64,000 bases of DNA from Halanaerobacter jeridensis (GCF_016908315.1 NZ_JAFBDQ010000003.1:231926-295925), one strand, 5' to 3'; positions 54,087 through 63,931 are shown, counted from the first letter of the stretch. Notes: generated from the letters alone by a model not told the origin. A program made the numbers and translations.

Positions 54087-55517
54087 TTAGTAATTTTTAG
54101 GCAAATAGCAAATGAATTTAGTCCCTAACTCTTTTTTACTTTCAGCTTTTATATCTCCCCCATAATCAGTTAATAAGCTTTTTACTATATACAAACCAAA
54201 ACCCCGGTTATTTCCCTTGGTAGAAAAACCAGGTGAAAAAATATTTTTTAATACATCATCAGGAATAATCGGTTTAGAATTATAAACTATTAACTCTACA
54301 TTATCTCCTGCATCAATTAATCTCACTTCAATATGTTTGTCTGAAGTAGAAATACCTTCAATAGCATCAATTGCATTATCAATTAAATTAAATAGTACTT
54401 TTAAAACTTTATTTTCGGGAACAATAATTTCCTCTAAATCAGTCCGTATATCGGTTGTGAACTCTATATTCTTTTGCTTAGCTTCTTGTTTCTTAGAGAT
54501 TAAAACTGGGGCCAAATCATTATCTGCTGTTTTACCCTTGCCTTGTGTATCATTTAAATCTAAATGTAATCTCTTAATATACTCTCTAGCCTTTTTTGCT
54601 TTTCCTAATTGCAACATAGTAAAAATTGTCTGCAATTCATTTTTGAAATCATGTCGCTGAGCTCTTAAATCTTTAATCCGATCTTGATGTAGTTTTAATT
54701 TAGTATTTTTTAGCTCCAGTTGATTTTGGGCAGAAATACCATCTTTTAGTTCTTTACTAAAATTACTCTGAAAAATATAAATAAAACCAACTAATTTAAT
54801 AGACTGGGCCATAAAATAAGGCTTAGTAAAAATTTGTACTTCATCAGTATATAACATCTCAGCAATAAATAAGAACATAAACCCTTTTAATAAAATTAGT
54901 ATTGTCTCATCATTATTAATCAAATACTGTCTTAGATAAAATAAAATATTAAAAGTTAAAATCACAATTATGATTATATTCACAACATCCGAAGTAAAAC
55001 TTAAATCATTCCATAAATTATTTAAAATCATAAATACAGCAACAGAAAATAATACACTTGTAATTATTAAAGACCATGAATAATATTTTTCTTTATTACC
55101 ATATCTTTTAAGAATTAAGCTTAGTAATAAAATCAAGCTCACAATTATTTTATTATAGATTGCAAACATTTCTGAACTACTTCCATAAGCCAAGTATTTA
55201 TTATAAACTAAAATAGCATGAGCTAAATTACTAATTCCAGCAAATAAAAAACCTACTGCTAAAAACAAATTCTCTTTTTTATCAGTAATCTTATAATTAT
55301 AAATAGATATTAAAAAAATATTAAGACAAATAAACACAATAATTAACTCCATAATAAATTCAACAAAAAAATTAAGACTATCCGGATTGGAAATTATATT
55401 TGAATTATATAAAAAATCTTCAACTGGCAATACAACTATTAAATTAATTAATATATAGATCCCAAATAAAATCCAAATCAAATCAAATTTTTCAAAGTTA
55501 TTGGCTAGCTTCTCCAT
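54087..55517 (-). CDS. Membrane sensor histidine kinase, SpoOB-type
   Basis: The 476-residue protein has about eight membrane segments in the first 255 residues, with a MASE3-like stretch (ENLFLAVGFLFAGISNLAHA, 82-101). A cytoplasmic coil follows, then a phospho-acceptor helix of the SpoOB/CitA type with H289 in RAQRHDFKNELQTI, then a GHKL ATPase with NLIDNAIDAIE, FSPGFSTKGNNRGFGLYIV and GTKFICYLP. No response regulator gene is near. It sits between the uracil permease terminator and the pyrB promoter, an unusual place in a pyr locus; the ligand is unknown. Confidence 0.85.
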   Translation of the reverse strand: MEKLANNFEKFDLIWILFGIYILINLIVVLPVEDFLYNSNIISNPDSLNFFVEFIMELIIVFICLNIFLISIYNYKITDKKENLFLAVGFLFAGISNLAHAILVYNKYLAYGSSSEMFAIYNKIIVSLILLLSLILKRYGNKEKYYSWSLIITSVLFSVAVFMILNNLWNDLSFTSDVVNIIIIVILTFNILFYLRQYLINNDETILILLKGFMFLFIAEMLYTDEVQIFTKPYFMAQSIKLVGFIYIFQSNFSKELKDGISAQNQLELKNTKLKLHQDRIKDLRAQRHDFKNELQTIFTMLQLGKAKKAREYIKRLHLDLNDTQGKGKTADNDLAPVLISKKQEAKQKNIEFTTDIRTDLEEIIVPENKVLKVLFNLIDNAIDAIEGISTSDKHIEVRLIDAGDNVELIVYNSKPIIPDDVLKNIFSPGFSTKGNNRGFGLYIVKSLLTDYGGDIKAESKKELGTKFICYLPKNY

Positions 55518-55654
55518 CTAAGCCCTCCTTTCTTTTTTAACTATTAATTACTAATCTTAATATTTATTACTAAAAGTTTCCTTTTATTGATTATTTAAAC
55601 ATTTTAGTGGAATCTCCTGCATAATTATTGAAAAAGAAATTTTTATCTAAAAAA

Positions 55655-55686
55655 AGAGTCTTTGCTAATATATTAGCAAAGACTCT
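55655..55686 (-). terminator. Terminator after the uracil permease gene
   Basis: AGAGTCTTTGCTAATA is a perfect 16-bp arm paired to its complement, followed by TTTTTAGAT on the minus strand, 13 bases past the permease stop codon. Confidence 0.86.
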
Positions 55687-55699
55687 ATCAGTTTAATTA

Positions 55700-56995
55700 C
55701 TATTTTTCACTTGGTAAAATAAGATTAATTACGATTCCTACTATAGCCGCTAAACCCATTCCTTCAAATTTAATCACTTTAACTGCATTAGCAAAATTTT
55801 TAATTATAGCAATTCCATTTAAATTTAATAATTTTGCTAAATCAACAAAATTAATTTTAAATACAATCCCGCTAATCCCTGTTACTAAAATAGTTGATAC
55901 AATAACTAAATTTCTATTTTCACTAAGATCAACTTCATTTTCAATTAAAGTTCTCAAACCAATAGAAGCAATCATTCCAAATAAGAGAATCACAATTCCT
56001 CCCATTACTGATTGAGGAATAGTTCGGATTAAAGCTCCCATTTTCTCTACAAAACTAATAGCAATTACAAATATAGCTGCTACTTCAATAATTAGAGGAT
56101 TATGAACTCCTGTAATAGCTAATACACCTATATTTTCACCATAAGTAGTATTTGGTGGTCCTCCTAAAAAAGAAGCAAACATAGTTGCAACACCATCGCC
56201 CATCAAAGTTCTATGTAAACCAGGGTCTTCAATAAAATCTTCTTCAACAGTTTTAGATAAAGCTAACATATCACCTAAGTGTTCAACCATAGTTACTATA
56301 GCAATCGGCCCTATTAAAGCAATAGCAGAAATTCCATCTCCCCATGATTTTAAATTAAAGACCGAATTGAAGTCTGGTACCGCTAACCAACTAGCTTCCA
56401 TAATTAATGAAGTATCTACTACTCCTGTTACTAAAGCTAATAAATAACCACTAATAATACCAATCAAAATAGGAATCACTTTAAATATTCCTTTACCCAA
56501 AACGCTAACAAGAATCGTCACAGCTAAAGTAAATATAGCAATTGGTAAATTAGTCATAGCCATATCTTTAGCAGTTGGGGCCAAGCCTAAACCAATTGTC
56601 ATAATTACTGGTCCTACTACTACAGGTGGCAAGTAATCATCAATAAAATCAGTCCCTATTTTACGAATTACTACTGACATAATAAAATAAATTACTCCTG
56701 CTACAAAACAACCCAATAATGCTGCTGGCACTCCATAAGATTTTTTAGCAGCAATAATTGGACCAATAAAAGCAAAAGATGAACCTAAATAAGCTGGAAC
56801 TTGTCCTTTAGTAATTAAATGAAAAATTATTGTTCCTACACCTGAAGTAAACAAAGCCACACCTGGATTTAAACCTGTTAAACTTGGCACCAATACTGTC
56901 GCACCAAACATAGCAAACAAATGTTGTATACCTAAAATTATTAACCGAGACATACTAAGATCACTTTCTCTTAATCTACTTTTAATCAATTTCAT
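55700..56995 (-). CDS. pyrP: Uracil permease (NCS2 family)
   Basis: The 431-residue protein has about 14 membrane segments and the NCS2 hallmarks: QHLFAMFGATVLVPSLTGLNP, TKGQVPAYLGSSFAFIGPI, a helix 8 with AIVTMVEHLGDM, and GGPPNTTYGENIGVLAITGV. UraA/PyrP proteins import uracil with protons. Its leader carries a PyrR attenuator, so it is shut off when UMP is high. It is downstream of pyrR in the same transcript. Confidence 0.94.
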   Translation of the reverse strand: MKLIKSRLRESDLSMSRLIILGIQHLFAMFGATVLVPSLTGLNPGVALFTSGVGTIIFHLITKGQVPAYLGSSFAFIGPIIAAKKSYGVPAALLGCFVAGVIYFIMSVVIRKIGTDFIDDYLPPVVVGPVIMTIGLGLAPTAKDMAMTNLPIAIFTLAVTILVSVLGKGIFKVIPILIGIISGYLLALVTGVVDTSLIMEASWLAVPDFNSVFNLKSWGDGISAIALIGPIAIVTMVEHLGDMLALSKTVEEDFIEDPGLHRTLMGDGVATMFASFLGGPPNTTYGENIGVLAITGVHNPLIIEVAAIFVIAISFVEKMGALIRTIPQSVMGGIVILLFGMIASIGLRTLIENEVDLSENRNLVIVSTILVTGISGIVFKINFVDLAKLLNLNGIAIIKNFANAVKVIKFEGMGLAAIVGIVINLILPSEK

Positions 56996-57040
56996 CTCCT
57001 CCTAAAATAATATACTTAAATCAATTACTATAAATAAAAA

Positions 57041-57128
57041 CTCCTTAGCCACAAAGGCTAAGGAGATAGACTGCTACTAAACAAGACATAGGTCTAGTAA
57101 ACAATCCTCTTTTTAGCCTCACAGGACT
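57041..57128 (-). promoter_or_regulatory. PyrR attenuator between pyrR and the uracil permease gene
   Basis: AGTCCTGTGAGGCT at 57115-57128 matches the PyrR-binding loop perfectly. It is followed by a terminator at 57041-57065 (CTCCTTAGCC...GGCTAAGGAG then TTTTTATTT). It sits in the 167-base pyrR-permease spacer, as in Bacillus. Confidence 0.9.
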
Positions 57129-57162
57129 ACTTTAAAAAGGATTAACTACTTTTTATATGTAA

Positions 57163-57729
<567 letters not shown>

Positions 57730-57798
57730 TTAATAAGTAATGACTTAATTAAAGTTAATATGCTTCTACATCACTTATTTTTTATTTAAATCAATTGA

Positions 57799-57827
57799 AT
57801 ATTATCAAAGATTATGAATCCTGTCAA
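57799..57827 (-). promoter_or_regulatory. Sigma-A promoter for pyrR
   Basis: A perfect TTGACA and TAATAT are separated by 17 bases on the minus strand, beginning 4 bases past the stop codon of the RluD-family gene. The predicted start is near 57792. No PyrR-binding loop was found between it and pyrR. Confidence 0.8.
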
Positions 57828-57831
57828 TTAA

Positions 57832-58743
57832 TTAATCTGATTTTATTAATAGTTCCTCCATATCAGCTTTTAGTTCAGCTTTAAATTCATGCCATTGTTC
57901 AGTCCGAGGATGATAAAAGCCTAGTTCTTTAGCATGTAACATTTGACGGTCTACATCTAAATTGGATTTATTAAAACCATATAGATTATCTCCCACAACC
58001 GGGTGACCAATATAATCAAAATGAACTCTAATCTGATGAGTTCTTCCGGTTATTAGTTCAACTTCTACTAAAGTATAATCATCATAGTAATCTATCACTT
58101 CAAACTTAGAAATTGCTTTTTTACTATTTTTACTTGTTACAGCCATCTTTTTTCTGTCTTTTGGATCTCTACCTACTGCAGCATCTATCTTTGCCTTTTG
58201 ATGCTTTACATGTCCCTCAACCAAAGCCCAATAAATCTTTTTAGTTTTTCGCTCTTTGAACTGCTGACTTAAACTCTGTTGTGCCTTATCAGTTTTAGCA
58301 GCTACTAATGCACCTGTAGTATCTTTATCTAATCTATGCACTATCCCTGGTCTCTTAACCCCACTGATCCCAGCTAAATTATCACAATGATATAATAGGG
58401 CATTAACTAAAGTACCATCAGGATGTCCAGGCGCCGGATGAACTACTAAATCAGATTGTTTATTAACCACTAAAATATCATCATCTTCATAAATAATATC
58501 TAATGGTATGTTTTGTGGTTTTAAATCTATAGTTTCTGCCTCAGGAATATTCAACTGTACCACATCATTTAACTTCAAAGTGTAACTTTTTTTCACTTCT
58601 TCTTCATTAATTAAAATATTACCCTCGTCAATTAATTTTTGAATATAACTTCTCGAAAAATCTGAAAACTGTTCAGCCAAAAATTTATCAATTCTCTGAT
58701 CAATAACTTCTTTATTAACTGTAATTGTTTTTCTTTCTGACAT
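57832..58743 (-). CDS. RluD-family 23S rRNA pseudouridine synthase
   Basis: The 303-residue protein has an N-terminal S4 RNA-binding domain (IDKFLAEQFSDFSRSYIQKLI) and an RsuA/RluA-type catalytic domain with the active-site motif HRLDKDTTGALVAAK, then TGRTHQIRVHFDYIGHPVVGD. It isomerises uridines in rRNA. Bacillus YlyB occupies the same place between lspA and pyrR. The lspA-rluD-pyrR order is therefore conserved. Confidence 0.95.
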   Translation of the reverse strand: MSERKTITVNKEVIDQRIDKFLAEQFSDFSRSYIQKLIDEGNILINEEEVKKSYTLKLNDVVQLNIPEAETIDLKPQNIPLDIIYEDDDILVVNKQSDLVVHPAPGHPDGTLVNALLYHCDNLAGISGVKRPGIVHRLDKDTTGALVAAKTDKAQQSLSQQFKERKTKKIYWALVEGHVKHQKAKIDAAVGRDPKDRKKMAVTSKNSKKAISKFEVIDYYDDYTLVEVELITGRTHQIRVHFDYIGHPVVGDNLYGFNKSNLDVDRQMLHAKELGFYHPRTEQWHEFKAELKADMEELLIKSD

Positions 58744-58761
58744 ATTATCACTCCAAATTTT

Positions 58762-59199
58762 TTAATTACTGTCAATTATCAATACCCAATAAGAAAAAAT
58801 AGCAACTGCTACTACTACTGAAGAATCAGCAATATTAAATACAGGCCAAACTCTTAAATCAAGAAAATCAATTACATAACCTAAACGCACCCGATCAATT
58901 AAATTGCCAATTGCACCACCAATAGCTAATCCTAAAGCTATTCGATTCCAAATATTATGTAATGGTAATTCCTTATAAAAGAATACTATAGCCCCTAAAA
59001 CTACAATAGTAATTACTATAAAAAACCATCTTTGTCCCTGCAAAATACCAAAAGCAGCTCCTCGATTCTTAACATAAGTAAAATGAAAGATATTCTCCAA
59101 AAGAGGCATTGTTTCTCCTACAGAAAAATTCTTTACTACTAAATACTTAGTTATTTGGTCAGCCAATAATACTAATAAAAAGGTAATTAAAATAGTCAT
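58762..59199 (-). CDS. lspA: Lipoprotein signal peptidase
   Basis: The 145-residue membrane protein has four hydrophobic segments and the conserved LspA blocks: DQITKYLV near residue 15, FVKNRGAAFG-type (TYVKNRGAAFGIL), GAIGNLIDRVRLGYVIDFLDL and FNIADSSVV, the last two carrying the catalytic aspartates. It cleaves signal peptides of lipoproteins after lipid addition. It lies 18 bases upstream of the RluD-family gene. Confidence 0.96.
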   Translation of the reverse strand: MTILITFLLVLLADQITKYLVVKNFSVGETMPLLENIFHFTYVKNRGAAFGILQGQRWFFIVITIVVLGAIVFFYKELPLHNIWNRIALGLAIGGAIGNLIDRVRLGYVIDFLDLRVWPVFNIADSSVVVAVAIFSYWVLIIDSN

Positions 59200-59272
59200 T
59201 TATTTCAACTCCAAAATAATAATGTAGTATCTCTTAAAACCACATTATATTTTAGCATAAATTAGCCCAAAA

Positions 59273-59305
59273 AACAAGAGAGTAAGGTCTCCTTACTCTC
59301 TTGTT
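59273..59305 (-). terminator. Terminator after the DksA/TraR-like gene
   Basis: AACAAGAGAGTAAGG is paired with CCTTACTCTCTTGTT around a three-base loop and followed by TTTTTGGG on the minus strand. It begins 8 bases past the stop codon. Confidence 0.86.
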
Positions 59306-59313
59306 AGCAATTA

Positions 59314-59916
59314 TTATTCAAATTTTCCTATTCTACTAGCAGCAAATCCACTCTCAAGTTGACCGCCTTGATCTATAGTTTCAGATGGACTATTAGATGT
59401 ACCAACTTTGGCTAAATCCTGCCAAGTATCTTCGCCATCATAGTTGTTTTTATCCAATCTATCATTATTAAGATACATATTTTTATGCAACTCTAAAAAA
59501 GCTTCCTCTTCTAAAGGACGATCTTGCTCTTGCTTAGAATCTTCATCTTTAAGTTTACACTGATAACACATAGTGGTAGAAGGCATAATTTCTAAACGTT
59601 CTTCATTAATCTCCCTTCCACATTGATCACAGATTCCATACTGCCCTTCCTCAATTCTCTCTAAAGCATCATCAATCATAGTTAAAAACAGATTAACATT
59701 ATCTTTAAGTCCAATATCTTTACCACATTCAAAGGTATCACTACCAGCATCTGCTGGATGATTATCATAACTAGAAAGTTCTCCTGTTGATTCTTTCCAA
59801 TTAATTTTTAAACCTTCTTTACTATTAGAGCTACCATCAACTGAATTTAGTTTATTAATTAATCTACTTCTTTTGCTTAATAATTTATTTTTATAATCCA
59901 TTACATCTTTTACCAT
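59314..59916 (-). CDS. TraR/DksA-type zinc-finger protein (YteA-like)
   Basis: The 200-residue protein has an N-terminal coiled coil and a DksA-type C4 zinc finger at C96, C99, C117 and C120 (GICDQCGREINEERLEIMPS, then TTMCYQCK). A conserved acidic tail with EDTWQDLAKVGTSNSPSET follows, as in Bacillus YteA/YocK-type proteins. In Gram-positive species these proteins associate with sporulation and stringent-type regulation, but the function is unsettled. It lies between the nitroreductase gene (11 bases) and lspA. Confidence 0.87.
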   Translation of the reverse strand: MVKDVMDYKNKLLSKRSRLINKLNSVDGSSNSKEGLKINWKESTGELSSYDNHPADAGSDTFECGKDIGLKDNVNLFLTMIDDALERIEEGQYGICDQCGREINEERLEIMPSTTMCYQCKLKDEDSKQEQDRPLEEEAFLELHKNMYLNNDRLDKNNYDGEDTWQDLAKVGTSNSPSETIDQGGQLESGFAASRIGKFE

Positions 59917-59927
59917 CTCAACACCCC

Positions 59928-60455
59928 TTAATTAATTATTGTCATTACTTCATCTATAGAGCGCTGAGGCCGAGTCTCTTCCGCTTTAGAAGCTGTATAA
60001 CCTAAAGTAACAAAAGCTACAGGCCACGAACTTTCTTTCAGACTTAATATCCTTTTTACATCTCCTTCATTAAAATCGCCTACCCAACAACTACCTAAAT
60101 CATATGATTCAGCAGCTAATAATAAATTTTCTATTGCTGCAGCAGTATCTTGAATAGCATATAAGCTAGAACCTCTTTCTCCATACTTTTGCTTTGATAT
60201 ATCAGTTAAAGCTGAAATAACAATTATCACTGGTGAAGAGGCAATCCATTCTTGACCAGAAGTCAATTCTGCTAATTGACTTATTTTTTCTTTGTTTTTT
60301 ACTATATGAAACTCCCACGGCTGCAAATTACCAGCACTTGGTGCCAAATGAGCAGCTTCAATTATATCCTTTATTTTATCATCTGCTATTTCTCTTGCTT
60401 GATAATCTCTAATACTAACCCGATCTTTAATTGCTTGTATAACTTCTTTCCCCAT
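59928..60455 (-). CDS. Nitroreductase-family flavoprotein
   Basis: The 175-residue protein has the FMN-binding RVSIRDYQAREIADD start, AAHLAPSAGNLQPWEFHIV near residue 34, and a C-terminal ESYDLGSCWVGDFNEGDVKRIL. It is a typical small nitroreductase that uses NAD(P)H to reduce nitro or quinone compounds. The physiological substrate is unknown. It is co-directional with the DksA-like gene and probably shares a transcript. Confidence 0.9.
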   Translation of the reverse strand: MGKEVIQAIKDRVSIRDYQAREIADDKIKDIIEAAHLAPSAGNLQPWEFHIVKNKEKISQLAELTSGQEWIASSPVIIVISALTDISKQKYGERGSSLYAIQDTAAAIENLLLAAESYDLGSCWVGDFNEGDVKRILSLKESSWPVAFVTLGYTASKAEETRPQRSIDEVMTIIN

Positions 60456-60583
60456 TATCTTACCCCTTTCTATAAATTAAGATTAATCCTTTTCACTTAT
60501 TAATTTATCCAAATTTTAATTTTAAATACTAAAATAAAGAATTATCTCGATTGTAAAATTAATCATCTTTTAATCATAAAAAA

Positions 60584-60608
60584 AACAGCCCTTAATTACA
60601 GGGCTGTT
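60584..60608 (-). terminator. Terminator after the GH13 gene
   Basis: AACAGCCC pairs with GGGCTGTT, followed by TTTTTTATG on the minus strand. It starts 18 bases after the GH13 stop codon. Confidence 0.85.
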
Positions 60609-60625
60609 AATCAAAAAATATCAAA

Positions 60626-62614
60626 TTATTTTAATATCATTACATTAGATTTATTAATAGTAAATTCTAATTTATTATTAATACTACTATAGCTTTTATT
60701 AGTTATTAAATCAACAAAAGTATCTTTATTGAAATTGAATTCATTTAAATTAAATTCTAAATCAACTTTTGAATGACCGTTATTAAAAACAACTAAAATT
60801 TTATTAGCATCTTTAGCACGTAAGAATGCATGAATATTATGAGCAGGATCGACTTTAATTATTTTTATTTTTCCTGTTCTTAAAGCCGGATTTTCATTTC
60901 TAATCTTAATTAATTTTTGATACCATTTTAATAAATCTTGATTTTGTTGCTTCTGTTCCCAAATCATAGGACGACGACAATCAGGGTCATCTTCTCCTTT
61001 AATTCCTACTTCATCACCATAAAAAATCATTGGTGCTCCTAAATAACTCATTTGAAAGGCAACAGCTAATTTTAATCTTTCAATATTATTTTCAGCAATT
61101 GTTAAAGCACGCTTAGTATCATGACTATCAATCAAATTTAATGATGCTAATTGAGCCTGTTTTTTATAAATAGTTTTGACCTTAGTCAATCTTGCTTCAA
61201 AATCTGAAGCATCAATCTCCTTTTTACAGAAAAAATCCCAAATGGCTTCACTAACTAAATAATTCATAGTCCCATCAAACTGGTCTCCTCGCAGCCAAGG
61301 TCTAGCATCATTCCACATTTCCCCAACAATATAGGCATCTGCTTTAACTTCTTTCACTTTTTTACGAAATTCTCGCCAAAAATAATGGTCAACTTCATCA
61401 GCCACATCTAATCTCCAACCATCAATATCTGCTTCTTCAATCCAATATTGAGCTACATCTAAAAAATATTCTCTCACTTCAGAATTAGCAGTCCTTAATT
61501 TAGGCATTTTCCAAACACCATCAGCAAAAGTTTCATAATTAGGCTGAATAATTTTCTTCAACTCATCATTTGTGTGGGATATTTCCCATATCTTTTGAAA
61601 ACTCAATTCTATACTAGAGTCTAAAACTTCTGCTAATTTTAAAATATATTCACGAGATTTATTATTAGCTAAGGACAACTTAGGAATTATATTTTGAGAA
61701 ACTATTTCAGGATTGATTTGATTTAAATCATCTAATTCAGTAATTAACTGTTTGATTAATTTTCTATTTATTTTAGGATTTTGACGAATAGGAAATCCAT
61801 CAATATAATACCAGTCAGCATAATCAGATTCTGCTCCATTCTCTAATACATCTTGAAAAGCAAAAAAATGATTGCTACTATGATTAAAAACACCATCTAA
61901 AATTATCTTAATATCTTTATTATGAGCTCGATTCACTAATTCTTTTAGAGTTTCTAAATCACCAAATTGGGGGTCAATTTCTTTATAATTTATTATATTA
62001 TATTTATGATTGCTATGCGATTTAAAAATAGGAGTTAAATAAATTGCATCAATTCCTAATTCAGCTAAATAATCTAATTTTTCTATAACACCTTGCAAAT
62101 CACCACCATAAAATGAATCAGTAGCAGGTTTTCTATTCGACCATTCTCTAACTGCAGAAGAATTTAATTCCGAATCTCCATTGTTAAATCTTTCTGGGAA
62201 GATTTGATAGAAAACTGCATTATGAACCCATTTAGGAGTAGTAAAATAATCTTGTTCACAAATATATGTATATTCAAAATGAGTCTTTTCTTCTGGTATT
62301 TCTTTATAAAAACCATAATTAGTATAATATAATTTATTTACTCCATCATCTAATAAAAAATAATAGTCAAATTTTTTATGTTCATAACTTATTTCAGCAG
62401 TAAAATAGTCAAATAATTGATCAGAACAGTATTTTTCCATCTCAACTGAATAACGAGGCCGCTCTTCTTCCCAACCAGTAAAACGTCCATCATAATATAA
62501 CTGAACTTGCTTTAAATCCCCTTTTTTAGCTTTCAATTGTACAAATAACTTGTCTGCTCCTACTGGATAAGCAAACACATTATTGGGCTTGTGATAGATA
62601 GCTTCTTTTAACAT
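60626..62614 (-). CDS. GH13 alpha-glucan hydrolase, neopullulanase/cyclomaltodextrinase-like
   Basis: The 662-residue protein has an N-terminal starch-binding-like domain (1-125) typical of the GH13_20 group, then a TIM-barrel with region I DGVFNH (240-245), nucleophile D403 in GWRLDVADE, acid E432 in VGEMWN, and D499 in LIDSHDT. It has no signal peptide and should act on maltodextrins or cyclodextrins in the cytoplasm. An insert of about 76 residues (282-357) interrupts domain B compared with the usual roughly 585-residue enzymes. It follows the TrmB regulator by 29 bases and is probably controlled by it. Confidence 0.9.
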   Translation of the reverse strand: MLKEAIYHKPNNVFAYPVGADKLFVQLKAKKGDLKQVQLYYDGRFTGWEEERPRYSVEMEKYCSDQLFDYFTAEISYEHKKFDYYFLLDDGVNKLYYTNYGFYKEIPEEKTHFEYTYICEQDYFTTPKWVHNAVFYQIFPERFNNGDSELNSSAVREWSNRKPATDSFYGGDLQGVIEKLDYLAELGIDAIYLTPIFKSHSNHKYNIINYKEIDPQFGDLETLKELVNRAHNKDIKIILDGVFNHSSNHFFAFQDVLENGAESDYADWYYIDGFPIRQNPKINRKLIKQLITELDDLNQINPEIVSQNIIPKLSLANNKSREYILKLAEVLDSSIELSFQKIWEISHTNDELKKIIQPNYETFADGVWKMPKLRTANSEVREYFLDVAQYWIEEADIDGWRLDVADEVDHYFWREFRKKVKEVKADAYIVGEMWNDARPWLRGDQFDGTMNYLVSEAIWDFFCKKEIDASDFEARLTKVKTIYKKQAQLASLNLIDSHDTKRALTIAENNIERLKLAVAFQMSYLGAPMIFYGDEVGIKGEDDPDCRRPMIWEQKQQNQDLLKWYQKLIKIRNENPALRTGKIKIIKVDPAHNIHAFLRAKDANKILVVFNNGHSKVDLEFNLNEFNFNKDTFVDLITNKSYSSINNKLEFTINKSNVMILK

Positions 62615-62643
62615 CGAAATTGACCTCCAATTTTATTAAGGAT

Positions 62644-63456
62644 TTAACCATTAGTTTTTTCTAATGTTGTAGATAGTTCAAAATGACTATTCAACTTTAT
62701 TTCTTCATCAATTAAATTTTCTCCATATTTTTCTTTTAGCTTTAACAAATAAATATCATGATGAATATGTTCTGCTACAATAGAAACTAATAAATTGTTT
62801 TCAGTAATAGTTCCCAAAAGTTCTCCATTACTTTTCTTATTAGCAATTAATACTTCCCTTTCATCTACTACTAGCATCATTCTTTTTTCTTCATTTTGAC
62901 CTTCTTTTTTATGATGATGATAAAATTCAACTTTATCTTCTAACCCCTTTAAATTAAAATCATGAAATGAAAATAAAATAACTCTTACAGACTTTTCTTC
63001 TAACAATTTTAACTCTTCTTCAAATAAATCTAAATCATAATTAGTATTTAAATAAATTTCCTTTTCAGCAGACTTTAACATCTTTTTTATTTCTTCAATA
63101 ACATTATCCTCACCTTTAATGTTAATATAATCTCTGTTTTGTTCTTGAATATTTATTTTATCAAATTCACTTTCTAAAGTCTCAATCGAATTCATATAAA
63201 CATCTTTTAAATTATCTAATAACTCAGTGGGAGGTACTGCTTTATAAGTTTTAGATTTTTGATTTGGCAATAAAAAAATTATTCCTTCTTCATACAAATT
63301 ATCTAGTGCAGAATAAACAGAAGTGCGAGGTAGATTCAAACTTTTAGCTAATTGCGACCCATTAGAATTAGGTGCTTTTACTAATTCTAAATATACTCTA
63401 GCTTCAATCTCTTTAAAACCAAATTTTTGCAATTCCTCAATAATCATATCTAACAC
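62644..63456 (-). CDS. TrmB-family sugar-responsive transcriptional regulator
   Basis: The 270-residue protein has an N-terminal winged helix (FGFKEIEARVYLELVKAPN, then GSQLAKSLNLPRTSVYSAL) of the TrmB type, then a C-terminal sensor region with a PLD-like fold (VIEEIKKMLKSAEKEIYLNT). TrmB proteins bind sugars such as maltose and control sugar genes. Location upstream of a GH13 gene supports a role in alpha-glucan use. Two TGAAATGT direct repeats lie just upstream (63465-63498) and might be its operator. Confidence 0.87.
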   Translation of the reverse strand: MLDMIIEELQKFGFKEIEARVYLELVKAPNSNGSQLAKSLNLPRTSVYSALDNLYEEGIIFLLPNQKSKTYKAVPPTELLDNLKDVYMNSIETLESEFDKINIQEQNRDYINIKGEDNVIEEIKKMLKSAEKEIYLNTNYDLDLFEEELKLLEEKSVRVILFSFHDFNLKGLEDKVEFYHHHKKEGQNEEKRMMLVVDEREVLIANKKSNGELLGTITENNLLVSIVAEHIHHDIYLLKLKEKYGENLIDEEIKLNSHFELSTTLEKTNG

Positions 63457-63530
63457 CCCATTTTACATTTCATAAATTATATGATACAAAACATTTCACA
63501 AAAAATAAAAAAATTCTTCAAAAAATAGAA

Positions 63531-63606
63531 TGGCTCCCCGAGCAGGACTTGAACCTGCGACAAAGTGGTTAACAGCCACTCGCTCTACCAACTGAGCTAT
63601 CGGGGA
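63531..63606 (-). tRNA. tRNA-Asn (anticodon GTT)
   Basis: The 76-base minus-strand sequence folds as a full cloverleaf. The acceptor stem is TCCCCGA/TCGGGGA, the D arm GCTC...GAGC, the anticodon stem AGTGG with loop CTGTTAA, and the T arm GCAGG-TTCAAGT-CCTGC. The CCA end is encoded. The GTT anticodon reads Asn codons. It is 12 bases from the 5S rRNA, as part of the rRNA operon. Confidence 0.96.
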
Positions 63607-63618
63607 ACACTAAAAAAA

Positions 63619-63735
63619 TCTGGCAGCGTCCTACTCTCTCGCAGGGCTGCCCCTACAATACCATCGGCGCTGGAGGACTTAACTTCTGTGTTCGAGATGG
63701 GAGACAGGTGTTGCCCCTCCGCTATCACCACCAGA
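63619..63735 (-). rRNA. rrf: 5S ribosomal RNA
   Basis: About 117 bases on the minus strand start with TCTGGTGGTGATAGCGGAGG and end with GCTGCCAGA, so the ends pair. The internal conserved blocks CCCATCTCGAACACAGAAGT and GGGGCAGCCCTGCGAGAGAG are present. It is followed by tRNA-Asn and preceded by the 23S end, the standard order. Confidence 0.95.
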
Positions 63736-63789
63736 TTCTTATTAAATTTGAGTTTAAGCATTTGCAAAGTAAAGAGTTTGAGCTAAGTT

Positions 63790-63890
63790 GCACCCTCCGA
63801 GTTTTTCATTCTGAAAAACTCTCCGTGCAGAACTATACACTCTACTTTGAGCTAATTAAGTGCGCATGTTATATGCACTACTTTTTGCTT
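63790..63890. repeat. Dispersed repeat family A copy in the 5S-23S spacer
   Basis: The roughly 195-base spacer between 5S and 23S contains CACCCTCCGAGTTTTTCATT, then AAAAACTCTCCGTGCAG and GAGCTAATTAAGTGCGCA, which closely match 13920-14010 in the hom-lysC spacer. The GAGTTTTT/AAAAACTC hairpin is intact. Confidence 0.8.
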
Positions 63891-63931
63891 TATACCTTAA
63901 AAGCTACACAATAGACCTGAGCGTCGAATAG

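Noticed and set aside
63565..63914. Plus-strand frames over tRNA-Asn, 5S rRNA and the spacer
   Set aside because: They are explained by RNA genes on the other strand and have no start signals.
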